From Mariprofundales bacterium (GTDB taxonomy: Bacteria; Pseudomonadota; Zetaproteobacteria; Mariprofundales; S012-25), in the NCBI GenBank assembly GCA_015487905.1, contig WFOX01000214.1, positions 1 through 10,977 of the forward strand: 10,977 nucleotides of DNA, in the 5' to 3' direction. The position numbers and the translations under genes were made by a program. Shown piece after piece: positions 6,529 to 10,977 of this stretch; within the stretch, counting starts at the first letter, position 1, and every line of letters begins with the position of its first letter. The notes under the pieces were generated by a model. The model did not search any database. It saw only the letters and a program-made list of their open reading frames with translations, and was not told the origin of the DNA.

Positions 6529-6826
6529 TTCCGATCTTCCCCTCTATTTCCACCAATACAGCAAGTGTCTGAGCTTGGATTTTCATCAAGACTACTTTGC
6601 TTTTGCCACGACGCCTACCGATTGCTCCACCAAACAATGCAAAAATTGCGATGATTATGAGCGATGCCCCAGACGGTTCTTGCATTACTCCATTAGCTAC
6701 CAGCAACGCCACTGGTATCGCGGCACCAATCACAGCGCCCATAATCGTGTATTCATTCACTATCCTATTAGCTCTGCGCATCAATGCGCGCGACGCATTG
6801 ATAGCTTCATCTCTATCATAACTCAT
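6509..6826 (-). CDS. Two-helix membrane protein co-transcribed with the repressor
   Basis: A 105-residue protein not recognised as a named family. A charged N-terminal helix (DRDEAINASRALMRRANRIVNEY) precedes two hydrophobic segments, at about 27-46 (glycine and alanine rich) and 53-70, then a basic RRRGKSK and an amphipathic helix. GGAGGGG lies four to five bases before its ATG, and the palindromic operators lie directly upstream, so it is the first gene of the leftward operon with the repressor. A membrane protein expressed in the lysogen could act in superinfection exclusion, but that is inference from position alone. Confidence 0.6.
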   Translation of the reverse strand: MSYDRDEAINASRALMRRANRIVNEYTIMGAVIGAAIPVALLVANGVMQEPSGASLIIIAIFALFGGAIGRRRGKSKVVLMKIQAQTLAVLVEIEGKIGNVTSQS

Positions 6827-6837
6827 CGTGCCCCTCC

Positions 6838-6868
6838 AACGTTACGTAACGTTACGTATGCCGTAACG
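6838..6868. promoter_or_regulatory. Overlapping palindromic operators of the repressor
   Basis: AACGTTACGTAACGTT (6838-6853) and TACGTAACGTTACGTA (6843-6858) are both perfect 16-base palindromes that overlap by eleven bases, followed by a separate GTAACG half-site (6863-6868). Half-sites GTTAC/GTAAC recur at 6841, 6846, 6851 and 6863. They sit just upstream of the ribosome binding site of the leftward operon, where a repressor would block that promoter and, by cooperative binding, possibly the rightward one. No clean -10/-35 pair could be assigned. Confidence 0.65.
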
Positions 6869-6899
6869 ATAGGCCACTGGAGACAGATATGCAAGTGCG

Positions 6900-6981
6900 G
6901 CGTGTCTCGTGACGCTTGCATTGTCACGTGAGGTGTGACACGATGCGCCCCCGTGGAGGCGTGTCTTCCACGCTGACACGC
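6900..6981. repeat. Four GCGTGTC boxes in alternating orientation
   Basis: GCGTGTC occurs at 6900-6906 and 6959-6965, and its reverse complement GACACG(C) at 6937-6942 and 6975-6981. The last two form a perfect 7-bp inverted repeat with a nine-base gap. TGTCAC (6922-6927) and GTGACA (6935-6940) form another. The region is untranslated and lies between the divergent operons. The boxes look like sites for a second regulator or a replication or activator protein. Confidence 0.5.
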
Positions 6982-6994
6982 AGGCGGCACTCGT

Positions 6995-7048
6995 GGGCCG
7001 GTGCTGCCTCCCGCATCGGCCCGCCGCCTCGTAATCCCAAGGGAGGCA
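6995..7048 (+). promoter_or_regulatory. Possible 5'-leader pseudoknot before the rightward operon
   Basis: GGGCCGGTGC (6995-7004) and GCATCGGCCC (7013-7022) form a 10-bp stem with one G-U pair. Its whole eight-base loop, TGCCTCCC (7005-7012), is perfectly complementary to GGGAGGCA (7041-7048), which lies immediately before the ribosome binding site (GGAGG 7050-7054) of the first gene. The geometry suits an H-type pseudoknot or a switch between two structures that controls translation. Confidence 0.4.
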
Positions 7049-7059
7049 GGGAGGACACC

Positions 7060-7338
7060 ATGAAGCGTTGCCCGGATTGTGGAGGCACAGGGAAGCTCCA
7101 TACGCCGAGCGGTCATGAGTTCGTATGCCATATGTGCGACGGACTTGGCCGTCTCTCATTCGTCCCGCCGATCCGCGTCACATACAACGGCGATACATAC
7201 GAGATACGGGATGGGGAAGGCGAGCTAATCGCCGAGTGCATGCATGGCATTGCGGCTGATTACATCGCCGAAGCGCTGCTGAGGGAGTTGCCGGCCATTT
7301 CCGAAGAGGAGATGGGCGAGGAGGCCCGCCATGCATGA
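7060..7338 (+). CDS. Small protein with paired CxxCxGxG zinc-binding motifs
   Basis: A 92-residue protein beginning with two motifs of the DnaJ cysteine-rich type: CPDCGGTG (Cys4, Cys7) and CHMCDGLG (Cys23, Cys26), enough for one zinc centre. A short beta-rich part (RVTYNGDTYEIRDGEGEL) and an acidic helical tail ending in EEEMGEEARHA follow. No J domain is present, so it is not a co-chaperone; such fragments are common in phage early operons, where they may bind protein or nucleic acid. The frame is open further upstream to an ATG at 6916, but GGAGG five bases before the ATG at 7060 fixes this start. It opens the rightward operon. Confidence 0.6.
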   Translation: MKRCPDCGGTGKLHTPSGHEFVCHMCDGLGRLSFVPPIRVTYNGDTYEIRDGEGELIAECMHGIAADYIAEALLRELPAISEEEMGEEARHA

Positions 7339-7630
7339 CTGCACGCGGACTGGGCACGGGCATCAGTTCGCCGCCCACAGAGGGGCGCTGTTTTGTGTGC
7401 GATGCGGGCTGGTGATGGGCGGATCGCGCAGGGCTGATGCAGAGGCCGTGTTTTGCTTTCTCGGTGCTGAACAACGAAAAGAGGTGGTGCGGAAAGCCGG
7501 AGTGCCATTGTTGGCGGCTGAACGGATCGGACTATGGAGCCTGTGGTGGCCTGAGCTATACGAAGCCTTGCGTTTGGCCGGATACAACCCGCGCGGACTC
7601 ATCCGCGCGGCGACGGCGGGGCTGGCATGA
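7331..7630 (+). CDS. Small Cys/His-rich protein of unknown function
   Basis: A 99-residue protein overlapping the previous gene by eight bases, with GAGGAGG seven bases before its ATG. Its N-terminus has potential zinc ligands: Cys4, His9, His11, His16 and the knuckle FCVRCG (Cys22, Cys25). The remainder, from about residue 36, is helical (AEQRKEVVRKAGV, AAERIGLWSLWWPELYEALRLAGY) and may be a small protein- or DNA-binding domain. I do not recognise a family. Its position in the early operon just before the replication initiator suggests a role in early regulation or replication. Confidence 0.5.
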   Translation: MHDCTRTGHGHQFAAHRGALFCVRCGLVMGGSRRADAEAVFCFLGAEQRKEVVRKAGVPLLAAERIGLWSLWWPELYEALRLAGYNPRGLIRAATAGLA

Positions 7631-7806
7631 GCGCGGCGGCGTTGGAGGCGGCGAGGCTGCGGCGTATCTGCCGGCAGGTGCTGGAGGTGGCGGAGATGGC
7701 CGCGTATTGCTGGGACGGCATAGAAAATCCCGAGATCGTGGATGCGCTCGCCGAGCTTGAGATCGCCGCCCGCCAGATGCTCGCGGCGCTGGAGGGGGAG
7801 GCATGA
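7627..7806 (+). CDS. Small helical protein of unknown function, 59 residues
   Basis: The ATG overlaps the stop of the previous gene and the stop overlaps the start of the initiator gene, so translation is probably coupled in both directions. The sequence, starting MSAAALEAARLRRICRQVL, is alanine- and leucine-rich and nearly all predicted helix, with two heptad-like stretches around a central YCWDGIENPEIVD. It is acidic at the C-terminus (ALEGEA). No family was recognised. The unbroken chain of ATGA overlaps is the main evidence that it is a real gene. Confidence 0.5.
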   Translation: MSAAALEAARLRRICRQVLEVAEMAAYCWDGIENPEIVDALAELEIAARQMLAALEGEA

Positions 7807-8741
7807 GCATCAAGCTCATGCATCAGGTTTGGGAGCTTCCGCTTGCGCCAAGAGAAAAGCTCGTTGCGCTCGTGATTGCCGATCATGCGAACGATGATGG
7901 CATCGCATGGCCTAGCGTGGTGAGCATCGCCCGAAAAACCGGTCTCAGCAGGCGCGGCGTGCAAATGATCATCGCGCGATTGGAGCAGTTCGGACTCATC
8001 ACGCGCAAGGTGCTCAATCACAATCAGGTTCATTTCCACATTACGCCGGATCGCTTTCAGCCTGTGGATAACTCGGCAAGGGGGTGCGAAGCTACTTCGC
8101 AGGGGTGCGAAGCTACTTCGCAGGGGTGCGAAGCTACTTCGCACAAACCACCAAAGAACCACCAAGAACCATCAAAGAACCACCACACCGCGCGCGCGCG
8201 CGCGTGTGAGGGGGCCGCGCCTGTGGGCGCGTCCCGTGGTGTGTGTGGTGATGGGGTGTCTGGTGTGATGGGCGTGTCCCTGGCCCGTCCGCTCGTTGGC
8301 ACGCTGAAGCGCATCGGCATCGCCCAAGGGGCGGCGCGCACCCTGGCCGAGGAGATCGTGCGGCGGCTGGACGGCGAGCGCGTGGCGATGCTGGCCGGCG
8401 TGATCGCCGACCGAGCCGAGCGCATGGAGCGCGGCGATGCCCCGCCCATCACCGATCCCGTGCGCTGGGTGCGCACGCTCATGGATCGCGCTGGGCGCGG
8501 CGAGCTGTCCGTGCCCGATGAGGTGGCCGAGCGCGTCCAGTCCGAGCGCGTGGCCGAGCAGGTGCGCGCGGTGCTGGGGGCGATCGAGGCCGGCGCGCGC
8601 GTGCTGCTCGCGGGCCGCGAGGCCGAGGTCGAGAGACACGGCGGGAGCACCTTCCTGCGCGTGGATGGCGGCGTCGTGCCGCTCGGCGAGGCCGTGGCGC
8701 GCGGGATCGTGCGCGTGGCCATGCCCGAGGAGTCCGGCTGA
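7803..8741 (+). CDS. Winged-helix replication initiator with origin repeats inside the gene
   Basis: A 312-residue protein. Residues about 10-85 form a winged helix-turn-helix of the HTH_36 type (GIAWPSVVSIARKTGLS, recognition helix from SRRGVQMIIARLE, wing ITRKVLNHNQVHFHI), as in initiators of phages and plasmids. Residues 94-114 are three identical heptads GCEATSQ (the last ending in H) encoded by DNA iterons, followed by a low-complexity linker rich in K, N, H and then G, V. The C-terminal domain (about 165-312) contains ITDPVRWVRTLMDRAGRGEL, like the NPxxYLxxLxxRAxxG segment of many Rep proteins. This layout matches the role of lambda O: an N-terminal origin binder, an origin in the middle of the gene, and a C-terminal part that recruits host replication proteins. 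GGAGGGGG lies four bases before the ATG. The role is inferred, not proven. Confidence 0.7.
   Translation: MSIKLMHQVWELPLAPREKLVALVIADHANDDGIAWPSVVSIARKTGLSRRGVQMIIARLEQFGLITRKVLNHNQVHFHITPDRFQPVDNSARGCEATSQGCEATSQGCEATSHKPPKNHQEPSKNHHTARARACEGAAPVGASRGVCGDGVSGVMGVSLARPLVGTLKRIGIAQGAARTLAEEIVRRLDGERVAMLAGVIADRAERMERGDAPPITDPVRWVRTLMDRAGRGELSVPDEVAERVQSERVAEQVRAVLGAIEAGARVLLAGREAEVERHGGSTFLRVDGGVVPLGEAVARGIVRVAMPEESG
8063..8208 (+). other. Putative lambda-type replication origin inside the initiator gene
   Basis: Read left to right: TGTGGATAA (8063-8071), the exact complement of the consensus DnaA box TTATCCACA; three iterons (8081-8143); a 45-base stretch (8144-8188) of A and C with only three G and one T; and an alternating tract (CG)8 then TGTG (8189-8208). 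Initiator sites beside a DnaA box and a strand-asymmetric A-rich segment are the parts of a double-stranded DNA origin. The asymmetric segment may be the melting region. Confidence 0.6.
8081..8143 (+). repeat. Three identical 21-bp iterons, each an inverted repeat
   Basis: Copies lie at 8081-8101, 8102-8122 and 8123-8143 with no difference, including third codon positions. Each is GGGG followed by TGCGAAG-CTA-CTTCGCA, a 17-base inverted repeat with perfect 7-bp arms. The period of 21 bases is two helical turns, so bound dimers would line up on one face of the DNA. They encode the GCEATS(Q/H) heptads of the initiator. Confidence 0.9.
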
Positions 8742-8950
8742 TGCTGCGCTGGTGGTATGACCGTGAGGGGCGATGCCTCGGTCTGGGGACGCATCCGCCG
8801 GCGGGGGCCGTGGGCTGGACGCACAAGCAACCCGCCGATCCGTGGCGGGATCGTTGGGACGGCGAGCGCTGGCGCAGGCCGCACGAGGCGGCGAGACCTG
8901 GCCGCATGGCGCGGATGATGGAGCGGCTGCGGCGACTGGTGAGGAGATGA
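8741..8950 (+). CDS. Tryptophan-rich small basic protein, unknown
   Basis: A 69-residue protein whose ATG overlaps the initiator stop (TGATG). It has tryptophans at 4, 5, 26, 35, 39 and 44, a central GWTHKQPADPWRDRWDGERW, and a strongly basic amphipathic C-terminal helix (RPGRMARMMERLRRLVRR). The W-rich part followed by an arginine-rich helix suggests nucleic-acid or membrane-surface binding. I recognise no family. Support comes from the operon overlap and from codon use like its neighbours. Confidence 0.5.
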   Translation: MLRWWYDREGRCLGLGTHPPAGAVGWTHKQPADPWRDRWDGERWRRPHEAARPGRMARMMERLRRLVRR

Positions 8951-8952
8951 GC

Positions 8953-9114
8953 ATGCCGATCAAAACACGGAAGCAGCTACGAACGATGCTGGCAATCGCG
9001 CATGGATGGCGTCCTCGTGATCCGAAGCTGCGCAAGATCACGCGCAAGCAGGCCATGCGCATTCTCGGCTGGGATGAGGGCTACGAAGGCAAGGGCAAGC
9101 GGGGGCGGAAGTGA
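8953..9114 (+). CDS. Small lysine/arginine-rich protein, 53 residues
   Basis: The ATG at 8953 was chosen because GAGGAG (8941-8946) is six bases upstream; an ATG at 8947 in the same frame overlaps the previous stop but sits directly on that signal. The product starts MPIKTRKQLRTMLAIAHGWR and ends EGKGKRGRK. It is highly basic with two predicted helices (QLRTMLAIAHG and TRKQAMRILGW), so it may bind nucleic acid or pack beside DNA. No family was recognised. Its stop overlaps the GTG start of the next gene. Confidence 0.5.
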   Translation: MPIKTRKQLRTMLAIAHGWRPRDPKLRKITRKQAMRILGWDEGYEGKGKRGRK

Positions 9115-9353
9115 GCGCACGGGCGCTGGTGGCGGTGATGGCCGGCGTGCTCATGGGCTTGGCGCTCGGCTACGCAATGGCCGGGCGCATGGATGAGCGG
9201 CTCGCGGCGGCGGCGCTGCGCGTGTGGCGGCGCATGGCGCGGCGCGAGCAGATGGCCGAGGTGGGCGCGGGGCTGATGCGCGAGCGCTTGCGCGAGCTAA
9301 GGCCGATGCAGCGCATCGCGCTTGCCTGGCGGATCGCATGGGGGCGGGTGTGA
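9111..9353 (+). CDS. Single-span membrane protein with a basic cytoplasmic helix
   Basis: An 80-residue protein starting at a GTG that overlaps the previous stop, with GGGGGCGGAA directly upstream. An N-terminal transmembrane helix (about 5-24, ALVAVMAGVLMGLALGYAMA, with glycines spaced as in packing motifs) is followed by a long arginine-rich amphipathic helix. Such small membrane proteins with basic tails are typical of virion membrane or assembly proteins of membrane-containing and filamentous phages. The assignment to either is inference. Confidence 0.55.
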   Translation: MSARALVAVMAGVLMGLALGYAMAGRMDERLAAAALRVWRRMARREQMAEVGAGLMRERLRELRPMQRIALAWRIAWGRV

Positions 9354-9439
9354 TGTGCGGGGTATTGCTGGTGTGGCTGTCGTTCGTCGGGCTGATGGCA
9401 TGGCTGTTTTGGCTGGCATTCACCGAGGGGGACGCATGA
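9353..9439 (+). CDS. Hydrophobic 28-residue membrane peptide
   Basis: The ATG at 9353 overlaps the previous stop and follows GGGGGCGG. The peptide MCGVLLVWLSFVGLMAWLFW then LAFTEGDA is one transmembrane helix with an acidic C-terminus. An alternative in-frame ATG at 9338 would add five residues. Its stop overlaps the next ATG, so it sits in a chain of coupled genes. Minor membrane peptides of this size occur in virions of PM2-like and filamentous phages. It is too short for any family call. Confidence 0.5.
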   Translation: MCGVLLVWLSFVGLMAWLFWLAFTEGDA

Positions 9440-9558
9440 GCGGATTGATGTTGTTCGTGCTGCTCATGGTGAGCGTGGGCTGCGCGATCTTCGCCGCCGC
9501 GTTGCTGCATGGCGGCTACGACGACGGCGACGACTGGCCGGATGGCTATTCCGTGTGA
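9436..9558 (+). CDS. Membrane peptide with an acidic tail, 40 residues
   Basis: It starts at an ATG overlapping the previous stop. Residues about 3-24 (GLMLFVLLMVSVGCAIFAAALL) form one hydrophobic helix; the tail HGGYDDGDDWPDGYSV is strongly acidic and aromatic. The opposite charge of its tail to the basic tail of the 9111-9353 product suggests that the two might interact or face opposite sides. No family was recognised. Confidence 0.5.
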   Translation: MSGLMLFVLLMVSVGCAIFAAALLHGGYDDGDDWPDGYSV

Positions 9559-9569
9559 GGAGGTGAGCG

Positions 9570-9809
9570 ATGCCGAAGGTGATCGGCTATGTGGAGTGCC
9601 CGGACTGCGGCGAGCGCTGCGAGGTGCGCGAAGCTAAGACGGGCAAGCCGTATGTGGTGTGCGATGAGTGCGGCGTGCAGCACTTCTATCGCAGCAAGAA
9701 GGGCATCCAGAGGCTCATGCAGCGCATGCAGCGCGCCGAGCCGCAGCGCAAGGCCGAGCCTGCCGGTGCCGCCGAGGCCGGCGAGGGTGATGTGCTGGGG
9801 TGGCTATGA
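9570..9809 (+). CDS. Zinc-ribbon protein, possible late-gene regulator
   Basis: A 79-residue protein with an excellent ribosome binding site (GAGGAGGTGA five bases from the ATG), stronger than its neighbours. Two knuckles, CPDCG (Cys10, Cys13) and CDECG (Cys31, Cys34), frame a short beta hairpin, a classic zinc ribbon; Cys17 is an extra cysteine. A basic helix (RSKKGIQRLMQRMQRAEPQRK) and an Ala/Glu-rich tail follow. As I recall, phage PM2 has a zinc-finger-type transcription factor (P14) that activates late genes, and this protein lies just before the structural-type genes. That comparison is by architecture, not by alignment. Confidence 0.6.
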   Translation: MPKVIGYVECPDCGERCEVREAKTGKPYVVCDECGVQHFYRSKKGIQRLMQRMQRAEPQRKAEPAGAAEAGEGDVLGWL

Positions 9810-10174
9810 TGGCGGATGTGGTGAGTCCTGAAGAGCTGGAGCAGATCAATCGCGAGCTGCAAGGTGAGGAGCGCGAGCAGGGCGCGCCGGCGCAGCAGCC
9901 GGGTGAGTTTCTGGGCCGCGAGCAGGCGGCGGCCTTGTGCGATGCCGTCTTCGGTGTGGTGGCCGCGCGCTTCGGCGATCATTGGCGGCTTGCGCCGCAG
10001 GAGGCCGAGGCGCTGGGCGGGGCGCTGGATGCCGTGCTCGCCAAATACATGCCGGCGGACGGTGGCCAGTATGGGCCGGAGGCAGCGCTGGCGATCACCA
10101 CGGCGATGATCGTGCTGCCGAGGCTCCAGCGGCAGCGGCAGGAGGCGGCAGAGGACGCCAAGCATGCGGCTTGA
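9806..10174 (+). CDS. Helical protein encoded just before the ATPase, unknown
   Basis: A 122-residue protein. The ATG at 9806 overlaps the previous stop; the frame also holds a GTG at 9800 and a second ATG at 9809. The N-terminus (about 1-34) is acidic, glutamine-rich and probably disordered. Residues 35-108 are helical, with a WRLAPQEAEALGGALDAVL motif, a conserved-looking KYMP, and a moderately hydrophobic AALAITTAMIVLPRL that could be a membrane or buried helix. The C-terminus is charged. It overlaps the ATPase gene by eleven bases, so the two products may be made in similar amounts or act together. No family name can be given. Confidence 0.55.
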   Translation: MMADVVSPEELEQINRELQGEEREQGAPAQQPGEFLGREQAAALCDAVFGVVAARFGDHWRLAPQEAEALGGALDAVLAKYMPADGGQYGPEAALAITTAMIVLPRLQRQRQEAAEDAKHAA

Positions 10175-10727
10175 GCGCGCCAGCATCATCGCCGTGTTCG
10201 GGGCGAGCGGATCGGGCAAGAGCTACAAGGTGAAGCGCCTTATCGCGCGCGATGCGCGCTTGCTCGTCTGGGATCCGATGGACGAATACCGCGATGCTGG
10301 ATGCGACCGCATTGAGGGCGACTTGCGGGCGCTGGTGCAGGCGGTGCGCGCCAAGCGCTGGCGGATTGCCTATGTGCCGGACTTCCGGGCGCTTGCCGAG
10401 CAGTTCGCCTATGTGTGCCGCATCGTGCGCGCGGCGGGCAAGTGCCGCTTTGTGGCCGAGGAGCTGAACGAGGTCACGCGGCCATCGTATGCACCGCCCG
10501 AATGGAAGTGGCTGTGCTCGCGGGGCCGGCATCGCGGCATCCGCATCATCGGCGTGTCGCAGCGACCGGCAAGCGTGGACAAGGACTTCATCGGCAACGC
10601 AACCGAGGGCTGGGCGGGGCGGCTGCCGTATGAGCGCGATTGGCAGGCGCTCGCGCCGGTGCTGGGCCGCGAGGCCGCGAAGCTCGCCAATCTGCCGCCG
10701 CGCCAGTTCCTGCATTGGGGCGGATGA
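10164..10727 (+). CDS. HerA/FtsK-type P-loop ATPase, probable genome-packaging ATPase
   Basis: A 187-residue ATPase: Walker A GASGSGKS (13-20), then LLVWDPMDEY (33-42), Walker B FVAEE (96-100), then RGRHRGIRIIGVSQRPASVDK spread over 120-140 with the sensor-like Gln133 and basic Arg134. This arrangement is that of the FtsK/HerA superfamily enzymes that package DNA in tailless membrane-containing viruses with double-jelly-roll capsids (PRD1 P9, PM2 P9). Zot-like assembly ATPases of filamentous phages are relatives, but they carry a transmembrane segment and a longer C-terminal domain, absent here. GAGGA lies eight bases before the ATG, which is inside the previous gene. ATPase function is near certain from the motifs; packaging is inferred. 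Confidence 0.7.
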   Translation: MRLERASIIAVFGASGSGKSYKVKRLIARDARLLVWDPMDEYRDAGCDRIEGDLRALVQAVRAKRWRIAYVPDFRALAEQFAYVCRIVRAAGKCRFVAEELNEVTRPSYAPPEWKWLCSRGRHRGIRIIGVSQRPASVDKDFIGNATEGWAGRLPYERDWQALAPVLGREAAKLANLPPRQFLHWGG

Positions 10728-10859
10728 GCGCGCAATCGTGCGCGAAAAATCCCAACATAACATTACATTGTCGGCTACTTGACCCGGATTGACTGCCTGC
10801 CCGAGGCTGCCTTTGCGCACGGCGGGAAATCGCCGCGACATCAGCTTCAGGAGGAGAAC
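10728..10859 (+). promoter_or_regulatory. Intergenic region before the next operon, possible late promoter
   Basis: This is the first true gap in the rightward operon (132 bases). It starts with a hairpin, CGCGCA-ATCG-TGCGCG (10729-10744), followed by A rather than T residues, so it is not a standard terminator. A local AT-rich patch (about 10745-10775, with TAACAT and TTACAT) stands out in GC-rich DNA and may hold a promoter. No convincing -35/-10 pair is seen; an activated late promoter would lack one. Confidence 0.35.
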
Positions 10860-10977
10860 ATGCAGGGGCAGAAGGGCAAGCAGATCGCAAAGCTCGTCGC
10901 GCTTGTGTTCGCTGTGATTGTCATTGACAAGCAGCTTGGCCTGTCCGACCGGATTGCCAAGGCGATTCCGGGCGGCG
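10860..10977 (+). CDS. Small membrane protein, N-terminal part
   Basis: The frame is open to the window end (39 codons visible). AGGAGGAG lies three to four bases before the ATG, the strongest ribosome binding site in the element, as expected for an abundant product. A basic start (MQGQKGKQ) precedes a hydrophobic helix (IAKLVALVFAVIVI, residues 9-22) and an amphipathic DKQLGLSDRIAKAIPGG. It could be a virion membrane or coat-related protein. In PM2, small membrane proteins follow the ATPase gene before the capsid gene, as I recall. The rest of the gene is needed to decide. Confidence 0.6.
   Translation, partial: MQGQKGKQIAKLVALVFAVIVIDKQLGLSDRIAKAIPGG

Larger units (their letters stand above)
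6116..10977. mobile_element. Left part of a putative small dif-integrated prophage
   Basis: From a dif-like sequence at 6116-6143 onward, gene content changes from housekeeping genes to short overlapping phage-like genes: a leftward repressor and membrane protein, a palindrome-filled control region, then a rightward operon with a replication initiator, an embedded origin, tiny membrane peptides, zinc-ribbon-like proteins and a packaging-type ATPase. No integrase is visible, which fits use of the host XerCD recombinases. No rolling-circle Rep is visible, unlike filamentous phages. The layout recalls corticovirus (PM2-like) prophages of about 10 kb. The right end and any capsid gene lie outside the window, so element size, completeness and virus family are inferred. 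Confidence 0.65.

Noticed and set aside
6909..6927. GTGAC...GTCAC resembling a MatP matS site
   Set aside because: The spacer is nine bases instead of three, and the match is limited to the outer five bases.
6916..7059. Upstream extension of the first rightward gene to ATG 6916
   Set aside because: It crosses the repeats and hairpin, has no ribosome binding site, and the translation is low in plausibility; ATG 7060 has a clear GGAGG.
7599..8165. Minus-strand frame with repeated SSFAPLR
   Set aside because: It is simply the iterons read on the other strand, overlapping two sense genes that have good ribosome binding sites.
10164..10727. Zot-like filamentous phage assembly ATPase
   Set aside because: No transmembrane segment or C-terminal periplasmic domain, and no rolling-circle Rep in the element; kept only as an alternative to the packaging ATPase call.
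10724..10792. Short frame (22 codons) overlapping the ATPase stop
   Set aside because: No ribosome binding site, no hydrophobic or motif content, and it covers a hairpin and AT-rich patch that look regulatory.

Overview
The window is GC-rich, densely packed and free of introns. The host genes (ThiE/ThiD, TrmH, cyclopropane fatty acid synthase and a protein resembling the chromosome-terminus protein MatP), together with a recognisable XerCD dif-type sequence, point to a Gamma- or Betaproteobacterium. I cannot name a genus.

Positions 1-6095 look chromosomal. They hold the end of thiE overlapping thiD; a gene-poor stretch with a candidate leader promoter and a three-spacer CRISPR mini-array without cas genes, closed by a strong terminator; a MatP-like gene behind a perfect hairpin; trmH overlapping a solitary DNA methyltransferase gene; cfa; a HicB-like gene; and a small membrane protein gene.

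Positions about 6116-10977 look like the left part of a compact prophage that continues past the window. The boundary is a 28-bp dif-like sequence (20 of 28 positions match my recollection of a consensus dif) lying inside the 3' end of a phage repressor gene. The repressor and a two-helix membrane protein are read leftward. A 233-bp control region follows, with overlapping palindromic operators, four copies of a GCGTGTC box and a possible RNA pseudoknot. A tight rightward operon then encodes several small proteins (three with paired CxxC motifs), a winged-helix replication initiator, tiny single-span membrane peptides, and a 187-residue P-loop ATPase resembling the packaging ATPases of tailless membrane-containing phages (PRD1/PM2 type). 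The last gene, cut by the window end, starts with another membrane segment behind a strong ribosome binding site.

The most striking observation is inside the initiator gene: a perfect DnaA box (TTATCCACA on the minus strand), three identical 21-bp iterons that are each an inverted repeat, a 45-bp stretch almost without T, and a (CG)8 tract. This is the layout of a lambda-type origin embedded in its own initiator gene. Together with the dif-like junction, the ATPase and the small membrane peptides, it suggests a poorly described family of small, tailless, dif-integrating double-stranded DNA prophages. No capsid gene is visible in this window, so the virus assignment is an inference.
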